64,000 nt of DNA from Nitratireductor sp. B36 (GCF_020833685.1 NZ_JACKZY010000004.1:186001-250000), one strand, 5' to 3'. Numbered from the stretch's first letter, positions 9,819-18,929 are shown. Made by a program: numbers and translations. Notes: generated by a model from the letters alone, not told the origin.

Positions 9819-10853
9819 TCAGATGAGACCGAGTGACTGCATGAAATCAATCTGGCTGTCGACGATCTTTGTCGCCAGCGGGTCTTCCTTCGTTGCAGCT
9901 TTCCAGGAATCAACCGCCTTGGAGCGGGCCTCGGCCACATCGGCCGGATCGAGATAGATCACCTCGACCCCCTGTTCGCGGTATTTGTCGAGCACCTGGC
10001 TGTTCTGCACGATGATGCGCTGGCGCAGGGACCCGGAAATCTCGCGGGCCGCGACGGCGAGAGCCGCCTTGTAGTTGTCCGGCAATGCGTCATATGCCGC
10101 CGAATTCGCCACGTAGCTGGTCGCCGTGGTCGGCTGGTGGACACCGGGCAGAATGATGAATTTCGCGACTTCTGCGAGACCTGCCTCATAGTTGGCAGTG
10201 AGATCGCCGCGGTCGGCGAAGTCGATCAGGCCCTTTTCGAGGCCGGAATAGACTTCCGCCGTCGCCATCGGCGTCACCGCCACACCGAGGTCCCCCATGA
10301 CGGCGGAGGCGAGGCCGACAAAACGGCCCTTCTTGCCGGCCATGTCTGCAATGCTCTCGATCTTGACGGTCGAATGCATCGGCTCTTCGCCATAGACGGT
10401 CGGCGCGACGTAGGTGAGTCCGGCCTTGCCATAGGCTTCACGGGCCATGTCCAGGCCGCCGAGTTCATAGAACCAGGCTTCATACTGGTCGGGATCCGGG
10501 AAACCGAACGGAATGGTCGAGGTAAAGGCGAAGGACGGAATTTTTCCGGCTTCATATCCGTCAAAAGTCTTCATCATCTGAAATGCGCCGCTGCGGACCG
10601 CATCGAATGCCTGATTGGCCGGCACGAGCTGGCCTGCCGAGAACAGCTTGATGTCGAACTTTCCTCCGGTAAGTTCGGCAACCCGTTCGACGAACTTCTT
10701 CTCGAACTCAAAGGGTGTGGTTCCGCCGTCCCACAGCGCTTGCATGCGCCATTGCACGGTCTCCTCTGCGCGTACCACTGCCGGCATTGCCAGCGTTGCT
10801 GCGCCACCCAATGCAGAAGCCGTCAGAAAACGGCGCCTCTTCAAATCTGTCAT
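9819..10853 (-). CDS. TRAP transporter solute-binding protein (DctP family)
   Basis: 344 residues. The N-terminus has a twin-arginine-like signal (KRRRFLTASALGG, cleavage near VRA/EE), common in TakP-like TRAP receptors. The mature part has the family blocks ELTGGKFDIKLFSAGQL, FDAVRSGAFQM and GLEKGLIDFADRGD. GGAGG precedes ATG 10853. It is first in the operon dctPQM-mvaA-mvaB; by context its ligand is mevalonate, a branched hydroxy-monocarboxylate fitting the TRAP ligand range. No residue in the pocket was used for this assignment, so it rests on gene neighbours only. Confidence 0.9.
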   Translation of the reverse strand: MTDLKRRRFLTASALGGAATLAMPAVVRAEETVQWRMQALWDGGTTPFEFEKKFVERVAELTGGKFDIKLFSAGQLVPANQAFDAVRSGAFQMMKTFDGYEAGKIPSFAFTSTIPFGFPDPDQYEAWFYELGGLDMAREAYGKAGLTYVAPTVYGEEPMHSTVKIESIADMAGKKGRFVGLASAVMGDLGVAVTPMATAEVYSGLEKGLIDFADRGDLTANYEAGLAEVAKFIILPGVHQPTTATSYVANSAAYDALPDNYKAALAVAAREISGSLRQRIIVQNSQVLDKYREQGVEVIYLDPADVAEARSKAVDSWKAATKEDPLATKIVDSQIDFMQSLGLI

Positions 10854-10910
10854 TGCTTCCTCCCAAGACAGCAAGTTTGATCATAAAGCCAAATTGTCAT
10901 AAAATTTATT

Positions 10911-10974
10911 GGGACAATCAAGGGACAGTTTGGCGCAAATTGGCGATGACTGTCCCAGTTTTGAAAGTGGGACA
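10911..10974. promoter_or_regulatory. Repeated GGGACA sites, probable MocR-type operators
   Basis: Four copies of GGGACA or its complement lie in 64 bases between the divergent dctP and regulator genes: 10911-10916, 10922-10927, TGTCCC 10951-10956, and 10969-10974. The first two are direct repeats 11 bases apart, one helical turn; the last two form an inverted pair. Two copies extend to GGGACAAT. Direct repeats near divergent promoters are usual for MocR/GabR-like regulators. Confidence 0.6.
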
Positions 10975-10981
10975 ATACCTG

Positions 10982-12388
10982 ATGACCGCCACCGATACAC
11001 GCTTCTCTCGTGTCGATCGCATTGTCCAGCACGTGAGTGCGCTTCTCTCCGCGGGTGCTTATAAGCCGGGTGAGCGGTTGCCCTCCGTGCGCCAGGCTGC
11101 CCGTGAGCATGGTGTTTCCAAGAACACGATGGCGGAAGCCTATGACAGGTTGGTTGCACGGGGGCTTCTCGAGGCGCGGCCGGGGTCGGGTTACTACGTT
11201 GCCCAGTTCCAGCTCGACCGGCCTTCGCCTCCCGCCCCGCATGTCGCTGCGGCGGTGGATGTGGTTTCTCTCCTGCGGGAGCAGCTTGACCAGCACTATG
11301 AGGTGCGCCCGGGTGATGGCAGGCCGCCGGCCTCGTGGATGGAGGGCGCGGAGCTCAAACGATATTTTTCCAGCTTCAGGACGGCAGACGTCGACACGGT
11401 GGATTTCGGTTACGGCAGTTCCTGGGGGTATGCGCCCCTGCGCGAGCGTCTGCGCGTCCTGCTTCTGGAGCGGTCGATCACCGCCCAGCCAGACGGGCTT
11501 CTCCTCACACACGGGGTCAATCACGGGCTCGACCTGATCATCCGGCATCTTATTGAGCCGGGCGATACGGTGTTTGTCGATGATCCGGGCTACTATCCGC
11601 TGTTTGCAAAGCTGACGCTTGCCAAGGCGAAGATCATCGGCATCTCCCGTGGTCATGACGGGCCGGATCTGGAGGACCTGGCAGCGAAGCTTGCGCTTCA
11701 CAGACCAAAGGTGTTTTTCACCCAGTCGCTGGCTCACAACCCCACCGGCAGCACCTTGTCTCCGGCGGTTTCGTTCGGCCTTATGCAGCTTGCCGAGCGC
11801 TGGGGGTTTCTGCTTGTGGAGAACGACGCTCTGGCGGATATCTTGCCCGCGACACTGCCGCGCCTCGCATCCCTCGATCAGCTCAACCGGGTTCTGTATG
11901 TCGGCACCTTCTCGAAAACGCTTTCAGCCAGCCTGCGCTGCGGTTTCGTCGCCGGCGATCCCGCGATCATCAGCGCTCTAGGCAATCTGAAGATGCTGAC
12001 CACGGTGGCCACCTCCGACTATGTCGAGCGGTTTGTGTTTCATCTCATTCAGGGCGGCCAATATCTGCGGCATCTGCGAAAGCTGAAATCCCGCGTCGAG
12101 GAGGCACACAAGACCTCGCTCGCGCGACTTGAGGCGCTGGGCCTGACGGTCCGCAAGAGTGTCTCGCCGGGCTTCTACCTTTGGGTGGAGTTTCCCGATT
12201 CAATAGACGAGATGGCGCTGTGCCGCGCAGCATCGGAACAAAGCATATTCCTTGCACCTGGCAGCGTCTTCCGTCCGGGCAAATCGGTAAATGGCAAGGC
12301 AGCGATCCGGGTGAATGTTGCCTACGGCGCGCATCCGCGCTTCCTTGCCTTTCTGGCGGACCAGTTAAAAAACGCGCCTCGTGGCTAG
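10982..12388 (+). CDS. MocR-type regulator (GntR wHTH fused to aminotransferase-like domain)
   Basis: 468 residues. Residues 10-75 form a GntR winged helix (YKPGERLPSVRQAAREHGVS, EARPGSGYYV). The rest is a fold-type I aminotransferase domain, with the PLP-binding Lys312 in VGTFSKTLSASLR and LLTHGVNHGLD earlier. It is divergent from dctPQM-mvaAB and separated by the GGGACA repeats, so it probably controls that operon and itself. An ATG 36 bases upstream (10946) is in frame, but 10982 gives the usual short N-terminus. What effector a PLP protein senses in mevalonate use is unclear. Confidence 0.88.
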   Translation: MTATDTRFSRVDRIVQHVSALLSAGAYKPGERLPSVRQAAREHGVSKNTMAEAYDRLVARGLLEARPGSGYYVAQFQLDRPSPPAPHVAAAVDVVSLLREQLDQHYEVRPGDGRPPASWMEGAELKRYFSSFRTADVDTVDFGYGSSWGYAPLRERLRVLLLERSITAQPDGLLLTHGVNHGLDLIIRHLIEPGDTVFVDDPGYYPLFAKLTLAKAKIIGISRGHDGPDLEDLAAKLALHRPKVFFTQSLAHNPTGSTLSPAVSFGLMQLAERWGFLLVENDALADILPATLPRLASLDQLNRVLYVGTFSKTLSASLRCGFVAGDPAIISALGNLKMLTTVATSDYVERFVFHLIQGGQYLRHLRKLKSRVEEAHKTSLARLEALGLTVRKSVSPGFYLWVEFPDSIDEMALCRAASEQSIFLAPGSVFRPGKSVNGKAAIRVNVAYGAHPRFLAFLADQLKNAPRG

Positions 12389-12396
12389 AGGCGCGT
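12366..12396 (-). terminator. Rho-independent terminator of the M24 peptidase gene
   Basis: ACGCGCCTC (12372-12380) and GAGGCGCGT (12388-12396) make a perfect nine-base-pair stem. On the minus strand the stem is followed by six T, an intrinsic terminator for the peptidase transcript. The regulator stop codon of the facing gene sits in the loop, so the element closes two convergent transcription units. Confidence 0.8.
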
Positions 12397-12424
12397 CATG
12401 CAGACAGGGGCTGTCCCGCGGTGC

Positions 12425-13522
12425 CTACCCCCGGATCTGCGCCTTGCGCGGCAGGTCGGAGAGGATCTCCGCACCGTCGGCGCGCATGATGACGATCTCT
12501 TCCAGCCTGAGGCCGAATTTTCCGGGCAGGTAGATGCCGGGCTCGATGGAAAACACCATGCCTTCGTCGAGAACGGTCTCGGAGGTAGCGGTCATGTAGG
12601 GCGGCTCGTGGATGTCGATGCCGAGCCCATGGCCGGTGCGGTGGGTGAAGTATTCGCCATAACCGGCTTCTGTGATCACGTCGCGTGCGGCCTTGTCGAT
12701 GGCTTTCGCGGCAATGCCCGGTTTTGCGGCGGCCAGCGCAGCGGCAACTGCCCGCTCCACGATGGCATGGACCTTCTCAAACTCCGCATCGGGCTTTCCG
12801 TAATAGCCGACGCGCGTCATGTCGGAGGGGTAGCCGTCCAGCCGCCCGCCCGTGTCGATCAGCACCGCGTCGCCTTCCTTCAGCTTCGTGTCGCCGGTGT
12901 GGTGATGCGGGAACGCGCCATTGCCGGCAAAGCAGACGCTGGTGAAGACCGGCACCGCACCCGCCGCCTTGTAGACGTCGCGGATGGCTGCCGCCACTTC
13001 CAGCTCGGTGACGCCGGGCTTCAGCGCATCGAAACCGGCCATGGCGGCGCTGTCGTTCAGCACCGCGCTCGCCTTCAGGCGCCTGTATTCGTCTTCGTCC
13101 TTGCGGGCGCGCAGGTGGCCCACCGTGTCGTCGGTGAAGCGGCGCTTTGCACCCGGCAGCGCGTCGAGCAGAAGCAGCGCGAAATCGGCGCGCATCGTCT
13201 CGTCGATCACGACGCTGGGAGCCTCCGGCAGGTTCGATGCCTTCAAAAGCGCGGCAAGGGCGGCGTCCGGGCCGTCATCGTCGCGCCAGGGGAAGAAGGG
13301 CAGGTCGGTCTTCTGGCGCGAGCTGTCGACATTGAGCGCGGGCATCAGGAAGCCGGCATGATCCTTCGAGACCAGCAACATGACAGGGCGTTCATCGCCA
13401 TGCGGATCGAGGCCCGCCACATACATCATGTGGCTTGAAGGGCCGATGGCGACGAGATCGGTCTCGGTTGCGCGCATGCGCTCGCGCAGGGCCTCAAGCC
13501 GCCGGTTGGAGGTGGTGGACAT
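12425..13522 (-). CDS. M24 family metallopeptidase (Xaa-Pro dipeptidase-like)
   Basis: 365 residues. An N-terminal creatinase/prolidase-type domain (about 1-125) precedes the pita-bread catalytic domain. All five metal ligands are seen: Asp in LIDTGG, Asp in PSDMTRVGYYG, His in THRTGHGLGIDIHE, Glu in FSIEPGIYL and Glu in LRLEEIVIM. It is therefore likely an active di-metal peptidase cleaving N-terminal or Xaa-Pro bonds, in the cytoplasm since no signal peptide is seen. It follows the ABC binding-protein gene after a hairpin, so it probably degrades peptides brought in by this importer. Confidence 0.87.
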   Translation of the reverse strand: MSTTSNRRLEALRERMRATETDLVAIGPSSHMMYVAGLDPHGDERPVMLLVSKDHAGFLMPALNVDSSRQKTDLPFFPWRDDDGPDAALAALLKASNLPEAPSVVIDETMRADFALLLLDALPGAKRRFTDDTVGHLRARKDEDEYRRLKASAVLNDSAAMAGFDALKPGVTELEVAAAIRDVYKAAGAVPVFTSVCFAGNGAFPHHHTGDTKLKEGDAVLIDTGGRLDGYPSDMTRVGYYGKPDAEFEKVHAIVERAVAAALAAAKPGIAAKAIDKAARDVITEAGYGEYFTHRTGHGLGIDIHEPPYMTATSETVLDEGMVFSIEPGIYLPGKFGLRLEEIVIMRADGAEILSDLPRKAQIRG

Positions 13523-13565
13523 GGACAAACTCCAGAAATGAGAGAGAGGCGCTTTGAAAAGAAGA

Positions 13566-13594
13566 GAGGCCGCCACGGCTGGCGGGGCGGCCTC
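13566..13594 (-). terminator. Hairpin between ABC binding protein and M24 peptidase genes
   Basis: GAGGCCGCC (13566-13574) and GGCGGCCTC (13586-13594) form a perfect nine-base-pair stem with an 11-base loop. On the minus strand a pyrimidine stretch (TCTTCTTTTC) follows. It may be a leaky terminator that makes binding protein more abundant than peptidase. Confidence 0.55.
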
Positions 13595-13611
13595 GAATGA
13601 TGCGGCTTTGA

Positions 13612-15201
13612 TCAGTCTTTCGTGACGAGCCGGTAGTAGACGAAGTCGGAGGTGGCGCCGTTCACATAGCCGTTCACCTTTTTGTCCATGGCGACCTGAT
13701 AGGCAGCCTGGAACATGATGACGATCGGCGACTTGGCCTGCACCTCCTTCTGCAGCTCGACATACATCGCGTTGCGCTTGTCGGCGTCGGATTCGGCCAG
13801 TGCTGCAGCGGTCTTGTCGTTCATCTCCGTCGGCACGGCCCAGGCGTTCCGCCATGTGGTGGTGGCCTGGTAGTTGTCGTCGGAATTGTCGCGGTTATAG
13901 GCGAAGGCCTTCGCGTTGGAGTGCGGATCCATGAAGTCCGGGCCCCAGTAGAGCAACATCGCCTCGTGGCTGCGCTCGCGATACTTGGTGATGACCTGCG
14001 AGCCCGTGCCGGGGATGATGTCGAAATTGATGCCGGCTTCCGCAAAGCTTGCCTGCAACGACTGCGCCATGTCGGTGAACGGCGTCGAGTTGATGACGTC
14101 GAGCGTCACGTTGATCGGCGTTTCCACACCGGCGTCGGCAAGGATCTGCTTCGCCTTCTCCGGGTCATAGGTGTAGGGCGTCTCGTCATAGGAGCCGGGA
14201 AAGCCCTTCGGCCAGAAGGCCTGATGGATTTCCATCTGTCCCTTGAGGAAGCTTTCGGTCATGCCTTCGTAGTTGACGAGGTAGCGCGCGGCCTCCCAGA
14301 CGGCCTCCGGCTGCAACGCTTCCGTCTTCTGGTTGAAGGAGACGAAATGCACGGCGGCCTGCGGATAAGTCTCGACCTTGATGTTGTCGGCGCTGATGCC
14401 GTTGATCTGGTCCGGCGTCAGGTTGCGGGCCATGTCCACATCGCCCGACTGAAGGAGAAGCTGCTGGGTTGCTGCTTCCGCCACGTGACGGATGATGACG
14501 TTCTCGACCTTAGGCGCACCCTTGAAGTAGTCGGCATTGGCGCCCATGCGCACCAGCTCGCCTGGGCGATAGGCCGTCAGCTTGAACGGGCCGGAACCGG
14601 CAGAGTTCGAATTGAGCCACTTGTTGCCCATGTCGCCGTTTTCTTCATGCTCCATCACCGTCTTTTCATCGACGATGGAAGCCGGGCGGGCGGCCAGCAC
14701 GTTGAGCACGAAGGCAGGCGAGAAGTCGCCTTCATATTTCACGACAACCTTGTTGCCGTCGACGGTGACCATCTGGTCCACATTCTCCGCCGTCCAGCCG
14801 AGCTGGGCGAGAATGAACGCCGGGGTGAGGTTCAGCTTGATGACGCGGGCAAAGGAAAACGCCACGTCTTCCGCGCGCACCGGGTTGCCCGAGTGGAAGG
14901 TCGCGCCGTCGCGCATGGTGAAGGTGATGGTCTTTGCTTCCGCATCGGCATCCCACTCGGCTGCAAGGCCGGGAGCGAGCACCGTCGGGTCTTCGGCGTC
15001 ATACTGAACGAGACGGTCATAGATGTTGGTGACCAGCTCGCCCGACGAGAACTCGTAGGCCTGTGCTGGATCGATGGCGACGATGTCGTCGATGTTCTGC
15101 GCGACGACCAGCACATTGTCCGGCGTGGCTGCGAGCACATGCTGCGAAAGCGGCATGGTGAGGGCGGCGGCAAGGAGCGCCGTCTTGAAGAGCTTCATCA
15201 T
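13612..15201 (-). CDS. ABC transporter substrate-binding protein, family 5 (peptide type)
   Basis: 529 residues, usual size for Dpp/Opp-type receptors. The signal peptide ends at VLA/AT. Family 5 features include LAAEWDADAEAKTITFTMRDGATFHSG split over strands, the segment NPVRAEDVAFSFAR, and a C-terminal YWGPDFMDPHSN segment. GGAGG lies just upstream of the ATG. It follows the XRE-cupin regulator gene by 18 bases and stands divergent from the permease and ATPase genes at 16118-19678, to which it must deliver substrate. Substrate unknown; the linked peptidase suggests a peptide, but the altered HisD paralogue allows other ligands. Confidence 0.9.
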   Translation of the reverse strand: MMKLFKTALLAAALTMPLSQHVLAATPDNVLVVAQNIDDIVAIDPAQAYEFSSGELVTNIYDRLVQYDAEDPTVLAPGLAAEWDADAEAKTITFTMRDGATFHSGNPVRAEDVAFSFARVIKLNLTPAFILAQLGWTAENVDQMVTVDGNKVVVKYEGDFSPAFVLNVLAARPASIVDEKTVMEHEENGDMGNKWLNSNSAGSGPFKLTAYRPGELVRMGANADYFKGAPKVENVIIRHVAEAATQQLLLQSGDVDMARNLTPDQINGISADNIKVETYPQAAVHFVSFNQKTEALQPEAVWEAARYLVNYEGMTESFLKGQMEIHQAFWPKGFPGSYDETPYTYDPEKAKQILADAGVETPINVTLDVINSTPFTDMAQSLQASFAEAGINFDIIPGTGSQVITKYRERSHEAMLLYWGPDFMDPHSNAKAFAYNRDNSDDNYQATTTWRNAWAVPTEMNDKTAAALAESDADKRNAMYVELQKEVQAKSPIVIMFQAAYQVAMDKKVNGYVNGATSDFVYYRLVTKD

Positions 15202-15219
15202 GTTCTCCTCCTTTTTGGA

Positions 15220-15885
15220 TCAGGAATTGCTCTTGGTTTTTCTTGGTGGTTTGCCGGAGGCCTTGTCCGGCGAAACCAGTTCGATGCGATTGTTGGCCTG
15301 GCCATTGGCGCCGAACACGGTCAGCGTGCCGGTCCACAAAAGGCGGGCCGGTGTATCGGTGGTGTTCTTCCAGGCATGCGGGGTGTTGCCGCGATAATGC
15401 AGGCTGTCGCCGGCCTTCATCACCATTTCCTCGCCGTCGAGATACTGGGTGATGGTGCCTTCGAGAATGTAGATCAGCTCTTCGCCCTCATGGCTCACTG
15501 TCTCCGAGGAATAGCCGGGAGGCACGGTAAGCACGAAGGAGGATAGCTGGCTGCCGGGAAACTCCGTCCCGAGCCGCTCATAGATGATAGAGGAGCCGGC
15601 GATTGAAAACTGCTGGCGGCTTTCAGCCCGCGTCAGCCCGTCCTCGGCGCGGGGCTGGGCGACGAAATAATCGAGCCCGACACCCAGCGCGCGGGCAATA
15701 CCGGCGAGCGAACCGAGCGTCGGCGTGGCGTTGTCGCGCTCCACCTGGCTCAGATAGCCCACGGAGAGGCCGGACGCCTCTCCCAGTTGCTGCAGGGTAA
15801 GGCCGAGCTGCTTTCGGCGAGCGCGTATCAGCACACCAATTCGGGTGTCGACATCGGGTGTGGCGCGGGCCGGCTGCGTGCTCAA
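15220..15885 (-). CDS. XRE-type regulator with cupin sensor domain
   Basis: 221 residues. Residues 15-70 are a Cro/CI-type helix-turn-helix (IRARRKQLGLTLQQLGEASG, LSVGYLSQVERD). Residues 120-195 are a small cupin barrel (HEGEELIYILEG, GDSLHYRGNTPHAW) that likely binds metal or ligand. The TTG at 15885 is preceded by GGGGGA at good spacing and gives a sensible N-terminus; a GTG at 15897 is the alternative. It sits between the two halves of the transport cluster and is the obvious local regulator. Confidence 0.85.
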   Translation of the reverse strand: MSTQPARATPDVDTRIGVLIRARRKQLGLTLQQLGEASGLSVGYLSQVERDNATPTLGSLAGIARALGVGLDYFVAQPRAEDGLTRAESRQQFSIAGSSIIYERLGTEFPGSQLSSFVLTVPPGYSSETVSHEGEELIYILEGTITQYLDGEEMVMKAGDSLHYRGNTPHAWKNTTDTPARLLWTGTLTVFGANGQANNRIELVSPDKASGKPPRKTKSNS

Positions 15886-15899
15886 AGATTTTTCCCCCA

Positions 15900-15940
15900 C
15901 AAAAATTTTTTTGATGTAACCAGATTTTTTTGTATGATCC
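15900..15940. promoter_or_regulatory. AT-rich control region with phased T tracts
   Basis: Two runs of seven T (15906-15912 and 15925-15931) lie 19 bases apart, each followed by a related ATG-containing stretch (GATGTAAC, GTATGATCC). The region is far richer in A+T than its surroundings and lies between the XRE-cupin gene and the divergent permease gene. Phased tracts suggest curved DNA and a regulator site; no clear palindrome was found. Confidence 0.4.
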
Positions 15941-16117
15941 AAGCTCTTTTTTAAAGGTTCTGCAGGGCGCGAGACGGGTTTTTGCGCCGCAAAACTGCAT
16001 GAAAACAGGATGTTGGCTTCTTGGTGGTGCGCGCGCCGGCTTGCAGGTCAGCTAGGGGAGAGGGGGCGCGTTTGGGGCATCCATTCAAAGAAACCGCGGC
16101 CAGAGAGCGAAAAAGCC

Positions 16118-17194
16118 ATGGCGTTTGAACCATCCACCGGGGCTGCCGGCGCACGCATGGGCATGCTGGCCGGCCGTGCCTTTGAGGGCGTTGCGAGCGT
16201 TCTGCGTTTCGTGGTCGTCGTTGCCGGCACATTTCTCGGCCTTCTGGCCATCACCTTCTTCATCGGTCGTGTCGTCCCGATCGATCCCGTGCTCTCGGTC
16301 GTTGGCGACCGGGCGACACAGGAGGTCTATGAGGCAGCACGTCAGGCCATGGGCCTCGACCGCCCGCTCATCGTGCAGTTCTTCGCCTATGTGGGTGATG
16401 TTCTGACAGGCGATCTCGGCATGTCGATCTCCACCGGGCGTCCGGTGGTCGACGATCTGGCGCGCGTCTTCCCCGCGACGCTGGAAATGGCCACCATCGG
16501 CATCATCATCGGTGTCGTCTTGGGCGTGCCCATGGGCGTGGTAGCCGCCACGCATCAGGGCAGCTGGATCGATCAGGTGATCCGCGTGCTCGGTCTGCTC
16601 GGCTATTCGGTGCCTGCCTTCTGGCTCGGCCTTGTCGGTCTCGCCGTCTTCTATGCGGGGCTTGGCTGGGTTGCCGGTCCGGGCCGCGTCGATATCTTCT
16701 ATGACGGCCTGCTCGATCCCGTGACCGGGCTTTATCTCATCGACAGCGTGATCGCCGGCGAGTGGGACATCTTCTGGAACGCGCTCGACCATCTGATGCT
16801 GCCGGCATCGATCCTCGGCTTCTTCTCGCTCGCCTATATCGCCCGCATGACGCGCTCCTTCATGCTCGACCAGCTCGGGCAGGAATACGTCACCACGGCG
16901 CGCGTAAAGGGCGTGTCCGAGCGCCGCGTCATCTGGCGGCATGCGTTCTATCCGATCCGCATCCAGCTCATCACCGTGATCGGCCTGTCCTATGCAGCAC
17001 TTCTGGAAGGGTCTGTGATGATCGAAACCGTGTTCTCGTGGCCGGGCATAGGCAACTATCTCACGACCGCGCTTCTGACCGCCGACATGAACGCCGTTCT
17101 CGGCGCGACGCTGGTGATTGGCGCTGTCTTCATCATGATCAACAAGATTTCCGATGTGCTTTACCGCATCCTCGACCCGAGGGCACGCCGATGA
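16118..17194 (+). CDS. ABC transporter permease, DppB type
   Basis: 358 residues from ATG 16118; an in-frame codon at 16010 would add a 36-residue polar leader that is unlike the family. Six membrane segments are expected. The family hallmarks are FIGRVVPIDPV near the N-terminus, the GDLGMSISTGRPV segment, and the EAA loop TTARVKGVSERRVIWRHAF that contacts the ATPase. The stop overlaps the next permease start by four bases. It forms the membrane channel with the DppC-type subunit. Confidence 0.9.
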   Translation: MAFEPSTGAAGARMGMLAGRAFEGVASVLRFVVVVAGTFLGLLAITFFIGRVVPIDPVLSVVGDRATQEVYEAARQAMGLDRPLIVQFFAYVGDVLTGDLGMSISTGRPVVDDLARVFPATLEMATIGIIIGVVLGVPMGVVAATHQGSWIDQVIRVLGLLGYSVPAFWLGLVGLAVFYAGLGWVAGPGRVDIFYDGLLDPVTGLYLIDSVIAGEWDIFWNALDHLMLPASILGFFSLAYIARMTRSFMLDQLGQEYVTTARVKGVSERRVIWRHAFYPIRIQLITVIGLSYAALLEGSVMIETVFSWPGIGNYLTTALLTADMNAVLGATLVIGAVFIMINKISDVLYRILDPRARR

Positions 17195-18087
17195 TTGACT
17201 GGCTTCTCGACGATTCCCCCACCTCGCGCCTGCAGGCCAATATGGGCCGCGCATGGCGCGTCTGGACCGCACTGTTGCGCAATCCGCTCGCCGTTGTCGG
17301 CGCGCTGATCGTGCTGGTGCTGGTCGTCATGGCGATCTTCGCACCGCTGATTGCGCCCTACTCCCCTATTGGGCAGGATCTCGCAAACCGCCTCATGCCG
17401 CCCTCCGCCGAGCACTGGATGGGCACGGATGAGCTTGGCCGCGATATCTATTCGCGCGTTGTCTATGGTGCGCGCATCACGCTTCTGATCGTCACCATGG
17501 TGGCCGTCATCGCCGCCCCCATCGGCCTCGTGGTCGGTGCGGTGTCCGGCTATTTCGGCGGCTGGGTCGACCGCGTCCTGATGGGCGTGACCGACATCTT
17601 CCTCTCCATGCCGAAGCTCATTCTGGCGCTTGCCTTCGTGGCAGCACTCGGGCCGGGCATCGAAAACGCCATCATCGCCATCGCCATCACCGCATGGCCG
17701 GTCTATGCGCGCATCGCTCGCGCCGAGACGATCACATTTCGGGATTCGGAATTCATCTCGGCGGTCAGGCTGCAGGGCGCTTCGGCGACGCGGGTCATCC
17801 TGCGTCACGTGCTGCCGCTCTGCGCGTCCTCCACCATCGTGCGCGTCACGCTCGACATGGCGGGCATCATTCTCACCGCCGCCGGCCTCGGCTTCCTCGG
17901 TCTCGGTGCGCAGCCGCCGCTTCCTGAATGGGGCGCGATGATCTCGCGCGGACGCAACTTCATCCTCGATCAGTGGTGGGTCGCCACCATGCCGGGCTTT
18001 GCGATCATTCTCGTCAGCCTCGGCTTCTGCTTCCTGGGCGATGGTCTGCGTGATGTGCTCGATCCCAAGCAGGGAGAAAAGCAATGA
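17191..18087 (+). CDS. ABC transporter permease, DppC type
   Basis: 298 residues. A leading cytoplasmic part is followed by the first membrane helix (VVGALIVLVLVVMAIFAPL), then the typical HWMGTDELGRDIYSRVVYG segment and the EAA loop (EFISAVRLQGASATRVILRH). Starts at 17191 within the ATGA overlap with the DppB-type gene and ends in another ATGA overlap with the first ATPase gene, so all four importer parts are translationally coupled. Confidence 0.92.
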   Translation: MIDWLLDDSPTSRLQANMGRAWRVWTALLRNPLAVVGALIVLVLVVMAIFAPLIAPYSPIGQDLANRLMPPSAEHWMGTDELGRDIYSRVVYGARITLLIVTMVAVIAAPIGLVVGAVSGYFGGWVDRVLMGVTDIFLSMPKLILALAFVAALGPGIENAIIAIAITAWPVYARIARAETITFRDSEFISAVRLQGASATRVILRHVLPLCASSTIVRVTLDMAGIILTAAGLGFLGLGAQPPLPEWGAMISRGRNFILDQWWVATMPGFAIILVSLGFCFLGDGLRDVLDPKQGEKQ

Positions 18088-18929
18088 GCGCACCGCTGCT
18101 TGAAATCGAAAACCTGACCGTCACCTTCCCGACGTCCAGGGGACCGGTCGACGTGGTGAAGGGCATTTCCTTCTCGCTTGGCCGTGAGCGACTGGGCATC
18201 GTCGGCGAGTCCGGTTCCGGCAAGTCGATGACGGGTCGCTCCATCCTGCGGCTCATCCGCAAGCCGGGCCGCGTGACGGCGGACCGGATGACCTTCGACG
18301 GCATCGACCTTCTGTCGCAGAGCGAACGGCAGATGCGCGAGCTTCGCGGCGCGCGCATCTCCATGGTGATGCAGGACCCGAAATTCTCGCTGAACCCGGT
18401 GATGACCATCGGCGAGCAGATCGGCGAGGCGCTGCTTACCCACAAAAAGCTGCCGCGCAGCGAGCTGAAGGCGCGGGTGCTTTCCATGCTGGAAGCCGTG
18501 CGCATCAACGAACCGGAGCGGGTGGCGAACCTCTATCCGCACGAGGTTTCGGGCGGCATGGGCCAGCGCGTCATGATTGCCATGATGCTCATCCCCGAGC
18601 CCGACCTTCTGATCGCCGACGAGCCGACGTCCGCGCTCGACGTCTCGGTGCAGGCGCAGGTGCTCGACATCATCGACGATCTGGTGACCGGCAAGGGCAT
18701 GGGGCTGATCCTCATCAGCCACGATCTGAACCTCGTCTCGCGCTATTGCGACCGCATCCTCGTGATGAACAGCGGCGAGATCGTTGAAACCTGCAAGGCC
18801 AGCGATCTCAACCAGGCGACGCACCCCTATACGAGGGGGCTTCTTGCGGCCATGCCGCGCATGGACGAGAACCGCGACGAACTGCCGGTGCTCGACCGCA
18901 GCACCTGGACCACGGGAGCGGGCACATGA
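18084..18929 (+). CDS. ABC transporter ATP-binding protein, DppD type
   Basis: 281 residues. Walker A is GESGSGKS, the signature is VSGGMGQRVMIAMM, Walker B is LLIADEPTSALD and the switch histidine is in LISHDL. The C-terminal oligopeptide-type extension (TRGLLAAMPRMDENRDELP) is present although short, and it lacks the full cysteine cluster seen in many Dpp/Opp ATPases. It overlaps both neighbours by four bases and probably forms a heterodimer with the next ATPase. Confidence 0.92.
   Translation: MSAPLLEIENLTVTFPTSRGPVDVVKGISFSLGRERLGIVGESGSGKSMTGRSILRLIRKPGRVTADRMTFDGIDLLSQSERQMRELRGARISMVMQDPKFSLNPVMTIGEQIGEALLTHKKLPRSELKARVLSMLEAVRINEPERVANLYPHEVSGGMGQRVMIAMMLIPEPDLLIADEPTSALDVSVQAQVLDIIDDLVTGKGMGLILISHDLNLVSRYCDRILVMNSGEIVETCKASDLNQATHPYTRGLLAAMPRMDENRDELPVLDRSTWTTGAGT

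Noticed and set aside
13921-15546. Open frame of 541 codons antisense to the ABC binding protein
   Set aside because: Composition typical of an antisense shadow; the sense gene has a signal peptide, ribosome site and family motifs.
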